Below are positions 36,858 through 47,930 of a stretch of DNA of 64,000 nt, piece after piece (the stretch's first letter is position 1; each line of letters begins with the position of its first letter). Location of the stretch: positions 53,683,457 to 53,747,456 of the forward strand of contig NC_080420.1 in assembly GCF_029873635.1 (NCBI RefSeq), read 5' to 3'. The translations under genes and the position numbers were made by a program. This DNA is from Malania oleifera. Its lineage: Eukaryota > Streptophyta > Magnoliopsida > Santalales > Ximeniaceae. The notes beneath the pieces were generated by a model, which saw only the letters and a program-made list of their open reading frames with translations, made no database searches and was not told the origin of the DNA.

Positions 36858-37521
36858 TGTTGGGAGAGATATCAACAAACAATTACAATGGAAGAATTCT
36901 TCTCCCTATATGCAAGCAAATATAATGTATTTCTACTTTTATATGCGTTGACAATAATAGGAAAAATAATCAATCACACTAAACCACAAGAACACAAGTA
37001 ATTTTTTACATGGAAAACTTCCCCAATGTTAGGAAGAAAAACCACAGGACCTAGTCTACTTGAAATCTCCACTATCAACCAAATAATTAGTACACAAAGT
37101 CTTCTTTGATCGCAATTAGAGACTACAAATATATGTCATCAAGATATCATCAATCTTGGAAAATACAAAGAGAATTGGAGCGAATATACCAAAATTGCGG
37201 TTACTGTTCAAGGGCACAAATCCCAACTCCAGAGCTCAAAATCTGATCTCCACCGTTCAAATTGTAGCTCCTTTATTCATGAACATCTCCTCCAAATTTT
37301 AGCTCGATTGGACCACAAATGAAGCGGGATCATAGTCTTGATGAAATATGGGTAGTATGAGAAAAAAACTACGTTTTTCTTTCTCTTGGGAAAGTTGCGG
37401 CTAATCACTCATCTTTTCTCTTTTTTTGACTTCTTTTAGGTTATCATACTAAAGGGTTGGGCTTTGGGTTTTAATAAAACTCACTTTGGCTTTCCTTCAC
37501 ATGGAAGGAAATAACCCAACA
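36858..37521 (-). repeat. 3' LTR of the minus-strand copia element
   Basis: 664 bp. Matches the split LTR at 40089-40419 and 50227-50565 along its whole length, for example gagaattggag[c/a]gaatata across the insertion point and ccaactcc[a/t]gagctcaaaa beyond it. Confidence 0.85.
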
Positions 37522-37535
37522 AATCTCCCCCTTTT
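37522..37535 (-). promoter_or_regulatory. polypurine tract of the copia element
   Basis: Plus strand aatctccccctttt, that is aaaagggggagatt on the coding strand, directly before the 3' LTR. Confidence 0.85.
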
Positions 37536-37559
37536 CGACTATATGGAGGGATTTGTCAT

Positions 37560-38380
37560 CCCGTGATCGAACAACAAATTTCAAGCTTCTCCCTTGGTAG
37601 TATCTTTGCCAACATATTAGAACCATTATCATCAATGTGAACCTTCTCAAGTTTCAGTAACTTATTGTTCAGTGCATCTCTGATCCAATGGTATCGTACA
37701 TCAATGTGCTTCAATCTTGCATGAAAATTGAAATTCTTAGCAAGATGAATAGCACTCTAACTTTCACAAAACAAAACATACCTCTTCTACTTGAAACCAA
37801 GTTCTCTTAAGAACTTATTTGACCATAGCAACTCTTTAGTCACTCACATTGCTGCAATGAACTCTGCCTCTGTCGTAGAAAAAGTAATACCATTTTGAAG
37901 TCTTGATTGCCAAGCTACAACCCCACCTGTAAAAGTGATCAAATAACCCAAAGTAGACTTACGAGTATCCACATCCCCTATCATATATGCATCTGTGTAG
38001 CCAACTAACAATGGTTGTTCGTTTCACAGACCAAGTCTTAAACTGGAAGTACCTTGAAGATACCTCATGATCCACTTCACTGAATTCCAATGCTCTTTTC
38101 CTAGATTTGACAAGAATCGACTAACTACACCAACTGCATAGGCTATATCTAGTCTTATGCAAGCCATTGCATACATAAAACTTCCTACTACTGAGGCGTA
38201 AGGAACTATTTCCATGTCTTCCTTTTCCTCATTCGTAGAAGGATATTCCTTTTTACTCAATCTGAAGTAGGTAGTAAGTGAAGAGCAAACCACTTTAGTG
38301 TTGTCTATATTGAACCTTTGAAGCAGTTTCTCAATGTACTCTTTCTGTGAAAAATATAACTTCTTGACACTCCTATCACG
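37560..38380 (-). pseudogene. copia reverse transcriptase tail and RNase H remnant
   Basis: The minus strand encodes the end of reverse transcriptase (DRSVKKLYFSQKEYIEKLL), then the frame 38024-38293 with YASVVGSFMYAMACIRLDIA, followed by WNSVKWIMRYLQGT. Towards 37560 are RNase H pieces such as VAWQSRLQNGITFSTTEAEF and the terminal H-A-R-L-K-H-I-D-V-R-Y type motif. The catalytic reverse transcriptase core (YVDD region) is absent. The coding strand joins the integrase frame directly to this tail near 38376. Confidence 0.75.
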
Positions 38381-38750
38381 ATTGATTCTTATCAGTCCGG
38401 ATGCACCTTAGTTTCTTCCTAGTCTGTCTCTCAACTAGGGCTTGAAATTGCTTGAACTCAGCCAACACTTGGTCTTTTGAATTCAAGGTATATACCCGCA
38501 ACTTCCTTGAATGATCATCTATAAAGGTCACAATGTATCTGGAGCCACCAAGTGTTCTCATCTTCATTGGGCCACACACATCTGAATGTACCAAATCCAG
38601 TATCTCTGACTTTCTCGAATAAGGGAAATTTTTGAAAGAAACTCTGCTCTGCTTCCCTAACAAACAATGAGTACACCTTTTCAGAAGTGTACTTTTCAGT
38701 CCACATCGTAGACTTTTCTTCCCCAGTAGAGCTAATCCTTTCTCACTCAT
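38376..38750 (-). pseudogene. copia integrase, truncated
   Basis: Shows the zinc-binding C-x-x-C end (CTHCLLGKQSRVSF), then the first catalytic aspartate in LDLVHSDVCGPM, GGSRYIVTFIDDHSR and the second aspartate in RCIRTDKNQS. It then stops where an N-G-G-E-Y motif would be expected, because an internal deletion joins it to the reverse transcriptase tail. The third catalytic residue (E) is missing, so it cannot be active. Confidence 0.8.
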
Positions 38751-38768
38751 GTAAGCTAGTCTCTTGTG

Positions 38769-39377
38769 TCACAACTCTGTTGTACCATTATCCTCCATCG
38801 CATTAACAATTTCATTGGAGATCTTTGCTTGTAGAACGTACAGTACAGAGTGCTTCGTGCCTCGAGCCACAACCATAGCACCCCTGGTGAGCTTCCACTG
38901 GCCATCACTGAGAGTGCTGCAATACCCTTCGTCATCAAGTTTACCTACATAATTCAAATTCAAACGAATGTTAGGAATATGCTTCACATCTCTGAGAACT
39001 AAAATCATGCTATTATTTGTCTTCAAATACACATCCCTAATTCCAATGACTTTAACCGAGCCATCATTGCCCATCTTTACTGTTCCAAAGTCACAAGATC
39101 TATAGGATGTAAAGAAATCCTTCCAAGATGTAGCATGAATGGAGGCACCACTATCTATCACCCAATTAGTCTTATGGTATGCAACATTTATCATCTCATC
39201 ATCATAAACAATGAGGAAGTCTGCATGAGTGGTGGTAGCAATTCTTTCATCACCATCTTTGTCATCTCTATTCTTCGTTCCCTTCCCTTTCTCATTCTTG
39301 TTTTCTTTCTTCAATTGCCTGCAATATTTCTTGATGTGTCCCTTTTTTCCCACAGTGATGACACTCAATATTTGCAA
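38769..39377 (-). pseudogene. copia gag zinc knuckle, protease and pre-integrase region
   Basis: 202 codons. Begins with a zinc-knuckle remnant (VGKKGHIKKYC, the first cysteines altered), then a lysine-rich linker, then the aspartic protease motif WVIDSGASIHAT with the catalytic D-S-G. Next come VKMGNDGSVKVIGIRDVYL and LRDVKHIPNIRLNL, the usual protease to pre-integrase order. The intact DSGA and long open frame indicate a fairly recent decay. Confidence 0.85.
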
Positions 39378-39660
39378 ACTTTTTGGACTTGCTTTTGCTG
39401 TGATCTTTGTTCCTCATACCTCTGCTCTTAAATCTCCTACTCTTTTCTGTAAGCAAGATCTTTGACTATGAAGAGGATCCCTGTGTTTTTCTTCTCATCT
39501 ATTCATTTAGTGAACAACTCTTGGTCATATCCATTATGATTACACCTTTCGGAGCAAAGTTAGGCAATGAAGTTCTGAGCGTCTCCCATGAGTCCGGTAA
39601 AGAACCAAGAAACCATGACCCTTGTATCTCATCATCAAACTTAATACTCATTCTAGCTAA

Positions 39661-40069
39661 CTAATTAATAATTCCTTGAAATGTATTTAAGTGATCAGAT
39701 AAAGGAGTCCCATCCTGGTGCCTCAAAGCCATCATTTTTTTAATCAAAAATAACTTATTATTTCCAATCTTTCTAGCATATAGCTGTTCAAGCTTACTCC
39801 AAAGAGAACATGCATTTGTCTCTCCACTAATATGGTTCAAAAACATTATCATCTACCAACTGCCTGATATATCCACACACCTGTTGATGTAACAAAGTCC
39901 ATTCCACCACAGACCTTTTTTTTCTTTCTAATTTTTTAGCACTAAACACTAGTAGGTAATAATATTTCACATAAAGAAGATCCTTCATTTTTCCTTTCCA
40001 TATGTGATAATTTAAATCATTGAGATTAATCATTATACTCGTATTTGCTTCCATAACTAAAATTGCCAA
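39661..40069 (-). pseudogene. copia gag, 5' part
   Basis: Two overlapping minus-strand frames (39827-40069 and 39661-39852) encode the gag capsid: [20 protein letters not shown] (probable start a few codons inside the longest frame), KMKDLLYVK, then a shifted frame with ETNACSLWSKLEQLYARKIG, NNKLFLIKKMMALR and DHLNTFQGIIN. A frameshift near 39840 separates them. It lies directly downstream of the primer site, as expected for gag. Confidence 0.8.
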
Positions 40070-40073
40070 CCTA

Positions 40074-40085
40074 GCTCTGATACCA
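40074..40085 (-). promoter_or_regulatory. primer binding site of the copia element
   Basis: Plus strand gctctgatacca, that is TGGTATCAGAGC on the coding strand, three bases from the LTR edge. Confidence 0.9.
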
Positions 40086-40088
40086 CTT

Positions 40089-40419
40089 TGTTGGGAGAGA
40101 TATCAACAAACAACCACAGCAGAATAATTCTTCTCCCTATATGCAAGCAAATATAATGTATCTCTACTTTTATACGTGCTGAAAATAAGAGAAAAAATAA
40201 TCAATCACACTAAGCCACAAGAACACAAGCACTTTTTTATGTGGAAAACTTCCCTAGTGGGAGGAAGAAAAATCACGAGACCTAATCCAGTTGAAATCTC
40301 CACTATCAACCAAATAATGGGTAAACAAAGTCTTCTCTAATTACAATTAGAGGTTCCAAATATATCTCATCAATATATCATCAATATTGGCAAATACAAA
40401 GAGAATTGGAGAGAATATA
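40089..40419 (-). repeat. copia 5' LTR, left part (rest at 50227-50565)
   Basis: Starts TGTTGGGAGAGATATCAACA and is interrupted after gagaatata by the gypsy LTR. The sequence continues at 50222 with atataccaaaatcg, matching the intact LTR at 37200. Confidence 0.85.
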
Positions 40420-41941
40420 TGTCACAACCCACTCATTTTCACATATTTTTTTTTATATAATAATATCAACATCACACATCTCACATTCTAGCTCAGCTAG
40501 TCACAATCCACTTGGACCAGTGGGTGCCAAGGATACATCAGAACATACGGCAGAAGCCTACGTAGTAGAAAGTATAAAATCATATACATCTCATCACAAT
40601 GGGCAATATAACATACCAGAGTACTACAATCACTATCTCTTCGTATATACATTCCAAAAATGGAATCTAGGGACAATTCCCTTGGAATTCTCACATCAAC
40701 ATCATACATTTGACATTCTAGCTCAGCAGGTCACAATCCACCTGGACCCATGGGTGCCAGGGATACATCAGAACATACGGCAGAAGCCTACGTAGTAGAA
40801 AGTATAAAATCATATACATCTCATCACAACGTGCAATATAACATGCCAGAGTACTACAATCACTATCTCTCCGTATATACATTCTAAAAATGGAATCTAG
40901 GGACAATTCCCACAAAAACCCAACTGTCCATACCAAAAACTTACCCTTCCAAAAAGGGCTGATAATCCACACTATGTCAGCGGGGCTTTTCCCACTCTCC
41001 TATCTGGGGCTCCTAAAAAGTTAATAAGATTTAGGGGTGAGACACCTCTCAGTAAGGGAAATAAACTAATACTAGTGTGCGGCAACATGAGTATTCTATA
41101 TTCTACATATACCATACATAACATATTCAATACTGTTTATCAAATCTGGGAAAACATAAGTACATCAAAACATGGTAGAACATACTACATTTCATAAACA
41201 TATCTCATCTCATATCATAATAATAACATAAAACAACCCTGGTAGGTTAGCTGGCTATTGTCATGTATTATTCCCATATGACTGAGTTGTGTGGCCCGAA
41301 GGCGGGACCTGACAATGGTTGGCCGACTACTGTTAAGTCGATAGTCTAGTTTGTAGGTCCAATGGGTTTACCCAGACTGGTCCATACACCAGGGGCGATA
41401 ACAACACACTTCTTGAAAATAACCACATCGACCATCCAATATCACACCACTCCGTATAGCGGCATTAACACAGATATCATGATCATGAAGACCATGGACA
41501 CATAGCAACGGTACCGTGCAAGTGTTAGCCTAGACCAAACCAACCAGATTCTGATATCATATAATATATACTAAAACTGTGATACATAGATATCTCATAT
41601 CATTTATTCTCACATCAATTATATCATTTTACATATATACGTGTATCATAAAAATCATCGGCCCGTACGTCGGTATTACACATTTTATCATAGCTCAGCC
41701 CGTACGCCGACAAATCACATAGCACAACCCGTACTCTAGCAAATCACATAGCTCGGCCCGTATGCCGGTTGTCCCATCATAAAAACCCATATCATCCACA
41801 TTCCCAGAAAACAGTAATTCACAACATTTTTACTCATGCCACACAACAGATTTTCCACATATTCAACATACGATCATTTTCATATTATTTTGAAAATATA
41901 AAACATATGTATAAACATATACATTTTCCATAAATCAAATG

Positions 41942-41986
<45 letters not shown>

Positions 41987-42841
41987 CATTTTCTCAAAAA
42001 CAAAAACTAGCTTAGTTTATCCCTTTGATTCTTGCAAAGCCCCTAAGAAACTCTTCCTTGCACCCGTAGGGTTTCTGACTCAATACCCTGAAAATGAAAT
42101 CCACCAGAACTAAAGTTCAGTATTTTCATACGTACAACATTTTCTATAACTATCACTAAGTCAAATTAGGCTTAAAAACCTTACCTTAACTTAGGGATGA
42201 TTCCCAATGTTCCCAATCAATACCCCTGGAAACGGAAACTTCCAGTATTAAACTTTAATATTTTAATGCGTACAACACTACTCTCAACTGTCACAAATCC
42301 AAAAATTGAGTATAAAGCCTTACCTTAGATTTGGGATGGTTTCCTTCTTGCTTTCACCGATGATCCGCTCCAGCAGATTTGGAGAGAACTCCGCTAGGAG
42401 TGTCGTGGTGACTTCGAATCGTCGATCCGGCGTAAAAATAGCCCAAAAATGAAGAGAGAGAGAGAGAGAGAGAACTGAAGGGGGGGAGAGAGAGAGAGAG
42501 AGAGACAGAGAGAGAGAGTTAGCTTCTTAAAGAAGCTTTAAAAATCCAGATTTTCGTATATATAAAACAGGGGATTTCATTGACGAGCCCGTTCTTCGTC
42601 GACGAGTCCTTCACAAATTTTATCGACGAGACCCTATATTCGTCGATGAAATTCAGGCTGCCTCAGAACCCCTCTCGGTATTTTCTCGTCGACGAAGCCC
42701 TGTGTTCGTCGACGAATTCTCTTAAGCCTTCGTCGACGAACCCCCTGTATTCGTCGACGAAGTCAACGACCTCCTTCTGTTTTCAGTTTCCATTTCCCTT
42801 TCTTTATTATTTAAATTTCATTCTAAATTCGGGTCGTTACA
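40420..42841 (-). repeat. 3' LTR of the gypsy element
   Basis: 2422 bp; the plus strand starts TGTCACAACCCACTCATTTT and ends TTCGGGTCGTTACA. It contains an extra tandem duplication (about 40490-40690 against 40730-40915) absent from the 5' LTR, a minisatellite with cggcccgtacgccg units (41660-41780), a (ta)n run (41946-41985), a GA repeat (42450-42520) and a GTCGACGA cluster (42585-42770). Frames at 40406-40972 translate the duplicated segment and are not genes. Confidence 0.9.
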
Positions 42842-42854
42842 ATCTCCCCTTCTT
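42842..42854 (-). promoter_or_regulatory. polypurine tract of the gypsy element
   Basis: Plus strand atctccccttctt, that is aagaaggggagat on the coding strand, directly before the 3' LTR start TGTAACGACCC. Confidence 0.9.
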
Positions 42855-43104
42855 ATAAAAATTTCGTCCTCGAAATTTACCATTCACATATCTCGTCATC
42901 CCTTAATAAGGAAAAAAAAGTCTACTCATTTATTACCTACCCTCACTTATGGCGGAGGAATACCATGGTTACATTCCAAGTCCTAGAAGATTACATGCAC
43001 AAAAGAAAACTTCCCCCAGAACTAAAATACTATGCTAATTAAACCATTACATGTGCCTGCAAAAGAAACTACCTAACTACTTACATTTCATCTAATCAAT
43101 CCTC

Positions 43105-44480
43105 TTAGAATCGATGCTGGTACCTCTGCTTCATCTGTTCCTCGGACTCCCAAGAAGCCTTTTCTACCGCATGATTCCTCCACAAAACTTTACCTGAGGA
43201 ATCATCTTGTTACGTAGCTTCTGTACTTTTCTGTCCAGAATCTGTACTGGTATCTCCTCATACCCCAGTGAATCACTAAACTCTAACTCATCATAACTGA
43301 TGATATGAGAAGGATCTGAGACGTATTTCCTCAACATAACTACATGGAATACGTCGTGGATCCTGGACAACACAGGTGGCAAAGCTAGCCGATAGGCTAC
43401 CGGTCCCACTTTATCTAAAATCTCAAATGGACCGATAAACCTAGGACTAAGCTTACCCTTCTTCCCAAATCGCATAACCCCTTTCATCGGAGCTATCTTC
43501 AAAAACACATGATCCCCCACGTCAAACTCTAATTTCCTGCGGCGATGGTTGGCATAACTCTTCTTTCAGTTCTGAGCTGCACTGATCCTATCCTTGATGA
43601 GCCGAACCTTATCACACGCTTGCTGCACAAGCTCTGGCCCCACAACTCGCTGCTCACCCACTTCATCCCAAAACAAAGGAGATCTACATCTCCTACCATA
43701 TAGAGCCTCAAATGGTGCCATGCCAATGCTAGACTGATAACTGTTATTATACGCAAACTCTACCAATGACATGAACTGAGTCCAACTACCCCCAAAGTCC
43801 AATACGCACACACAAAGCATATCCTCTGATATCTGTATCGTCCTCTCAGTCTGCTCGTATGACTGAGAATGGAATGCCGTGCTAAACGATAATTGAGACC
43901 TTAGAGCCTCCTACAAACTCCTCCAAAAACGTCACGTAAATCGTGGGTCTTGTTCTGACACAATCGATATTGACACTCCATGAGAACGAACTATCTCCTG
44001 AATATAAATCTCCGCTAAATGGCTGAGGGAATAGCTGATCTTGATAGGAATAAAGTGGGCGGTCTTCTTCAAAAGGTCAACAATCACCTAGATGACATTC
44101 TGGCTATGTAATGTCATCGGCAGTCCTGACACAAAGTCCATAGATATATGATCCCACTTTCACTCTGGAATAAATAACGGCTGCAACTGTCCTGCTGGTC
44201 TCTGGTGCTCAGCCTTTACCTGCTGGCACATCAAACACTGGGCTACATACTCGACAATCTCCCTCTTCAAACCACTCCACCAGTATGACTCTCGCAGATC
44301 TCTGTACATCTTCATACTACCGGGATGAACTGTATACAAATATCTGTGAGCCTCCTTTAAAATAGTCTTCCTGATCTCAGTATCAGCAGGAACATATAAT
44401 TTGGAACGGAATCGCAAAGCTCCATCATTTGCAATACTGAACTCTTTCCCTTGCCTACTCTGTACTCTGTCTATCACCTC
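43105..44480 (-). pseudogene. gypsy integrase with chromodomain-like C-terminus
   Basis: Frame 44160-44477 carries the H-H-C-C zinc domain (H in EAHRYLYTVHPGSMKMY, then CLMCQQVKAEHQRPAG). Frame 43566-43820 holds the end of the core, with FAYNNSYQSSIGMAPFEALY and GRRCRSPLFWDE. Frame 43164-43520 holds the C-terminal domain (RFGKKGKLSPRFIGPFEIL, RIHDVFHVVMLRKY). A frameshift near 43170 leads to W-R-N-H ... A-S-W-E-S-E-E-Q-M, the chromodomain-like end, stopping at 43105. The core between 43820 and 44160 is broken by stops and frameshifts. In life it inserts the DNA copy into the genome, and the chromodomain guides it to heterochromatin. Confidence 0.85.
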
Positions 44481-44534
44481 TGCTAATTCTGGATCCTCCT
44501 TCTGAGCAGCTTTAATTCTTTCCTGTAGAGTAGG

Positions 44535-45820
44535 CTATACTACTAGGCTGGCAATACATACTGGGAGATCACTCTCTACTAACTCTATGCCGAGTCTCTC
44601 CAGATCCATCATAATTGGATGCTGGATCCCTATAACCGCCAACACTGGCTCCCTAGATTTCCTGCTTAATGCATCAGCTACCACGTTTGCTTTCCATGGG
44701 TGATAGCTGATGGTATAGTCAAAATCTTTAATTAGGTCCAACCACCTTCTCTGCCTCATATTTAGTTCCTTCTGCGTGAAGAAATACTTTAAACTCTTGT
44801 GGTCGGAGAAAATCTCACACTGCTCGCCGTACAAGTAATGCCTCCAAATTTTTAGTGTGTGTACCACTGCAGCCAATTCAAGATCATGTGTAGGGTAGTT
44901 CTTCTCATATTCTTTCAACTGTCTGGATGCATACGCCACTACCCTGCTATGCTACATCAATACACAGCCAAGTCCCTTCAAGGACGCATCACTGTAAATG
45001 ACATCCCCTCACCCCTAGATGGGATGATCAACACTGGCGCTGTGACTAACCTTTGCTTCAGCTCCTGAAAACTCTGCTCACAGCTGTCATCCCACTCAAA
45101 CCTGACATTCTTCCTTGTCAGTCATGTCAAGGGTCCTGACAAAGCCGAGAATCCCTCAACGAAACGACGATACTAGCTAGCTAGCCCTAAGAAACTCTTG
45201 ATCTCTTGGACATTTCTTGGTCTAACCCAATTTACTACCACCTCAATTTTGCTAGGGTCCACAGAAATACCATATCCAAATATAACATGCCCCAAGAACA
45301 CGACCTTCTCAATCCAAAATTCACATTTACTGAATTTGGCGTATAACTTATTTTCCCAAAGTGTCTACAAAACCTGTCTCAGGTGAGTCTTATGCTCCTC
45401 ACAACTCCTCGAATAGACCAGTACATCATCGATAAATACAACAACAAACTGGTCTAGGTATTGGTGAAAGACTTTGTTCATCAAGTCCATATATACTGCA
45501 GGAGCATTCATCAGACCAAATGGCATAACAAGAAACTCGTAATGCCTGTACCTGGTCTTGATCTTTGAGACATCTTCTGCTTTCACCTTCACCTGGTGGT
45601 AGCCAAATCTGAGGTCAATCTTCGAATACACCCGTGTACCCTGGAGTTGATCAAACAAATCATCAATACGGGGTAGAAGATATTTGTTCTTGATGGTCAC
45701 TTTATTAATCTCCCTATAGTCTATACACATCCTCATAATCCTGTCATTCTTCTTCACAAATAGAACATGAGCTCCCCACGGAGATACACTAGGCTGTATG
45801 AAGCCTTTATCAAGCAGATC
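44535..45820 (-). pseudogene. gypsy reverse transcriptase and RNase H
   Basis: Frame 45365-45757 is reverse transcriptase: [44 protein letters not shown] and the catalytic box FIDD in [13 protein letters not shown]. The connection domain lies in broken sequence at 44940-45365. Frame 44535-44939 is RNase [51 protein letters not shown] and [11 protein letters not shown]. Copies DNA from the element RNA in the particle. Stops separate the frames; the stop between 45821 and the RT frame lies where a glutamine (CAG) would be expected. Confidence 0.88.
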
Positions 45821-46866
45821 CTACAACTGATTCTTCGGTTCTGCCAATTCTACTGGCACCATTCGGTAAGGTACTTTAGAAATCGGCGCCGTACCAGAAG
45901 GTAGATCAATAGAGAAATCTACCTCACCGTTAGGTGGCAAGCTTGGTAACCCATATGGGAAAAAATCTGTAAACTCCTTTACTACAGGCGTGCTAGAAAG
46001 TTTCGACTCATTCCCTGACATCTCTTTCACAACAGCCACAAACCCTTGACAACCACTCAACAGTAGTCTCCTAGCCTGCATAGCTGAGACTAGCTGAGGC
46101 GACGATTGCACTCGGGATCCTACGAACTTGAATTCCGATTTCCCCAGAGATCTCAATATTACCTCTCGTGCACGGCAATCTATCCTAGAAAAATTAGCCG
46201 CTAGCCGATCCATGCCAAATATAACGTCAACCCCATGCATATCTAACACTATCAAATCAACAGACAATATTTTTCCCTGAATCTCTACTAGGCAGTTGCG
46301 GAGTGCCCTACTACTCCTCACTACTGATCTAGTCAGCGTAGATACCAACAATTCAACATCTAATGACTGTGTTTCAGCCCTACATAATTTAACACACCCG
46401 AAGACATAAACGAGTGTGTAGCTCCTGAATCAAATAATGCAATAACTTTAAAACAAAGCATAATCACCATACCTGTCACCACGTCACCTACCGTCTCAGC
46501 CTTGCTCGGCGTCAAAGTGAACACCCTGGCTGGAGCCGTATTCCTTTGCTGGCCCCCACGTGGTGCCTGATAAACTCCCCGATATGGTCTAGGAGCTGGA
46601 ACTGCATCTGGTGGTGTAGGGCAATCTCGTACCATATGCCCCGATTTACCACAGCGATAACACACTGGAACTGCATCTGATGGTGTAGGACAGTCTCTCA
46701 CCATGTGCCCCGATCTACCACAGCGGTAGCACACCATACCACCAGTTCGACACTCCCCCAGTGCCTCCCACCACAAGTCTGACAGGCTGGAGGACCCTGC
46801 CCTGTCTGCACCTCGCGTCCTCCTATCTCTTGTCTTCGTCCTCTTCCATGGTTTCCTTTCCTCCAC
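45821..46866 (-). pseudogene. gypsy gag zinc knuckles, protease and start of RT
   Basis: Frame 46360-46866 has two CCHC zinc knuckles in tandem (CYRCGRSGHMVRDC, then CYRCGKSGHMVRDC), separated by only about ten residues in a near-perfect repeat, and then the protease motif ALFDSGATHSF. Frame 45821-46351 continues with the rest of protease (VIFGMDRLAANFSRIDC) and the linker and N-terminus of reverse transcriptase (VVKEFTDFFPYGLPSLPP, DLPSGTAPISKVPYRM). A frameshift near 46360 separates the two. Most gypsy gags of this group have one knuckle, so the second looks like a local duplication. Confidence 0.88.
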
Positions 46867-47633
46867 TGACCCGGTCTATGACTCTACTAGTAGCTCGTAG
46901 ATGTAGATCTCTTCCTCTGTCCCTACTCATCCGCATCGAGACGCTCACCAATCTTTGCCAAGGCCGCCCTGTCAACTAACTCAACAAAGTCCTGGATCTG
47001 CAGCACCACCACCTGCCTAAATATACTCCGTCTCAAGCCTCTCTCAAACTGTCTCGCCTTCTTCACCTCATCAGACACAATGTATGGAGCAAAGAGAGAG
47101 AGCTCGATGAAACGTGCTGCATACTGCTGGACTGATAGTTGTCCCTATTTCAGACTCAGGAACTCTTCTACCTTAGCCTCCCTGATAGTAGCCGAAAAAT
47201 ACCTATCAAAGAACAAATCTTTAAATAGGTCCCATGTCATGGTTATCAGAGTCACCCTCTGTTGCTCCAATAGTCTCACTGCAGTCCACCACCTCTCAAC
47301 CTCTCCTATCAATCTATAGGTGGCAAAGAGGACCTTTTTCTCTTCTGTACACTACAACACGACCAAGACCTTCTCGGTCTCCTGCATCCAATTCTCAGCG
47401 GCTGCAGGATCAACTCTACCTGAGAACGCTGGAGGATTCATCTTTGTAAACTTCTCTATGGTACACCCATGGCTTGCAGATGGACCACTCTGCTCCCTCG
47501 AACTCCTAGCAATTTCAGCCATAACTTGCTAAGCCATGCTACATAATACCACATCAGAGTCGGTCCCAGCTGCACCTGATGGTCCTGCTCCATCACTGCC
47601 ACTCGCATGGGCACTATTTCCTTTCGGATCCAT
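46867..47633 (-). pseudogene. gypsy gag, capsid part
   Basis: An ATG at 47631-47633 (MDPKGNSAHASGSDGAGPSG) starts gag. The capsid shows FTKMNPPAFSGRVDPAAAEN, WMQETEKV, RWWTAV, FFDRYF, EEFLSLK and AARFIELSLFAPYI, then RRFERGLRRSI. I see about five in-frame stops, several at positions where a glutamine codon (CAG) would be expected. Long frames on the plus strand here (46761-47727) are antisense shadows. Confidence 0.82.
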
Positions 47634-47915
47634 CCTGCAAACAATAGACACAACTCAGAAATCCTATCCTGCTACTTTACCCACCTATCCTCACCACCTA
47701 TCTCAACACCTCATTTCTAATTTCTAGTCCTACATTCTAGGAACTCAACCCGACAATAGCTTACTATGGTTTTCCTGAAATCGTCACCCTAGGAAAAGCA
47801 TAGAAACTACCACAGAAGTCCTGCTTCCAGACTGTAGAACAAAATCTCAAATCCTTTCCTAAACTTTGGTATTGTTTTTGTTGCACTCTAAAGTCTACAG
47901 AACCAAACAACCTAG

Positions 47916-47927
47916 GCTCTGATACCA
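47916..47927 (-). promoter_or_regulatory. primer binding site of the gypsy element
   Basis: Plus strand gctctgatacca, that is TGGTATCAGAGC on the coding strand, three bases inside the 5' LTR edge at 47931. Confidence 0.9.
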
Positions 47928-47930
47928 AGC

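Noticed and set aside
46761-47727. overlapping plus-strand frames of 62-79 codons
   Set aside because: Antisense to gypsy gag, which has the zinc knuckles and capsid motifs on the minus strand.
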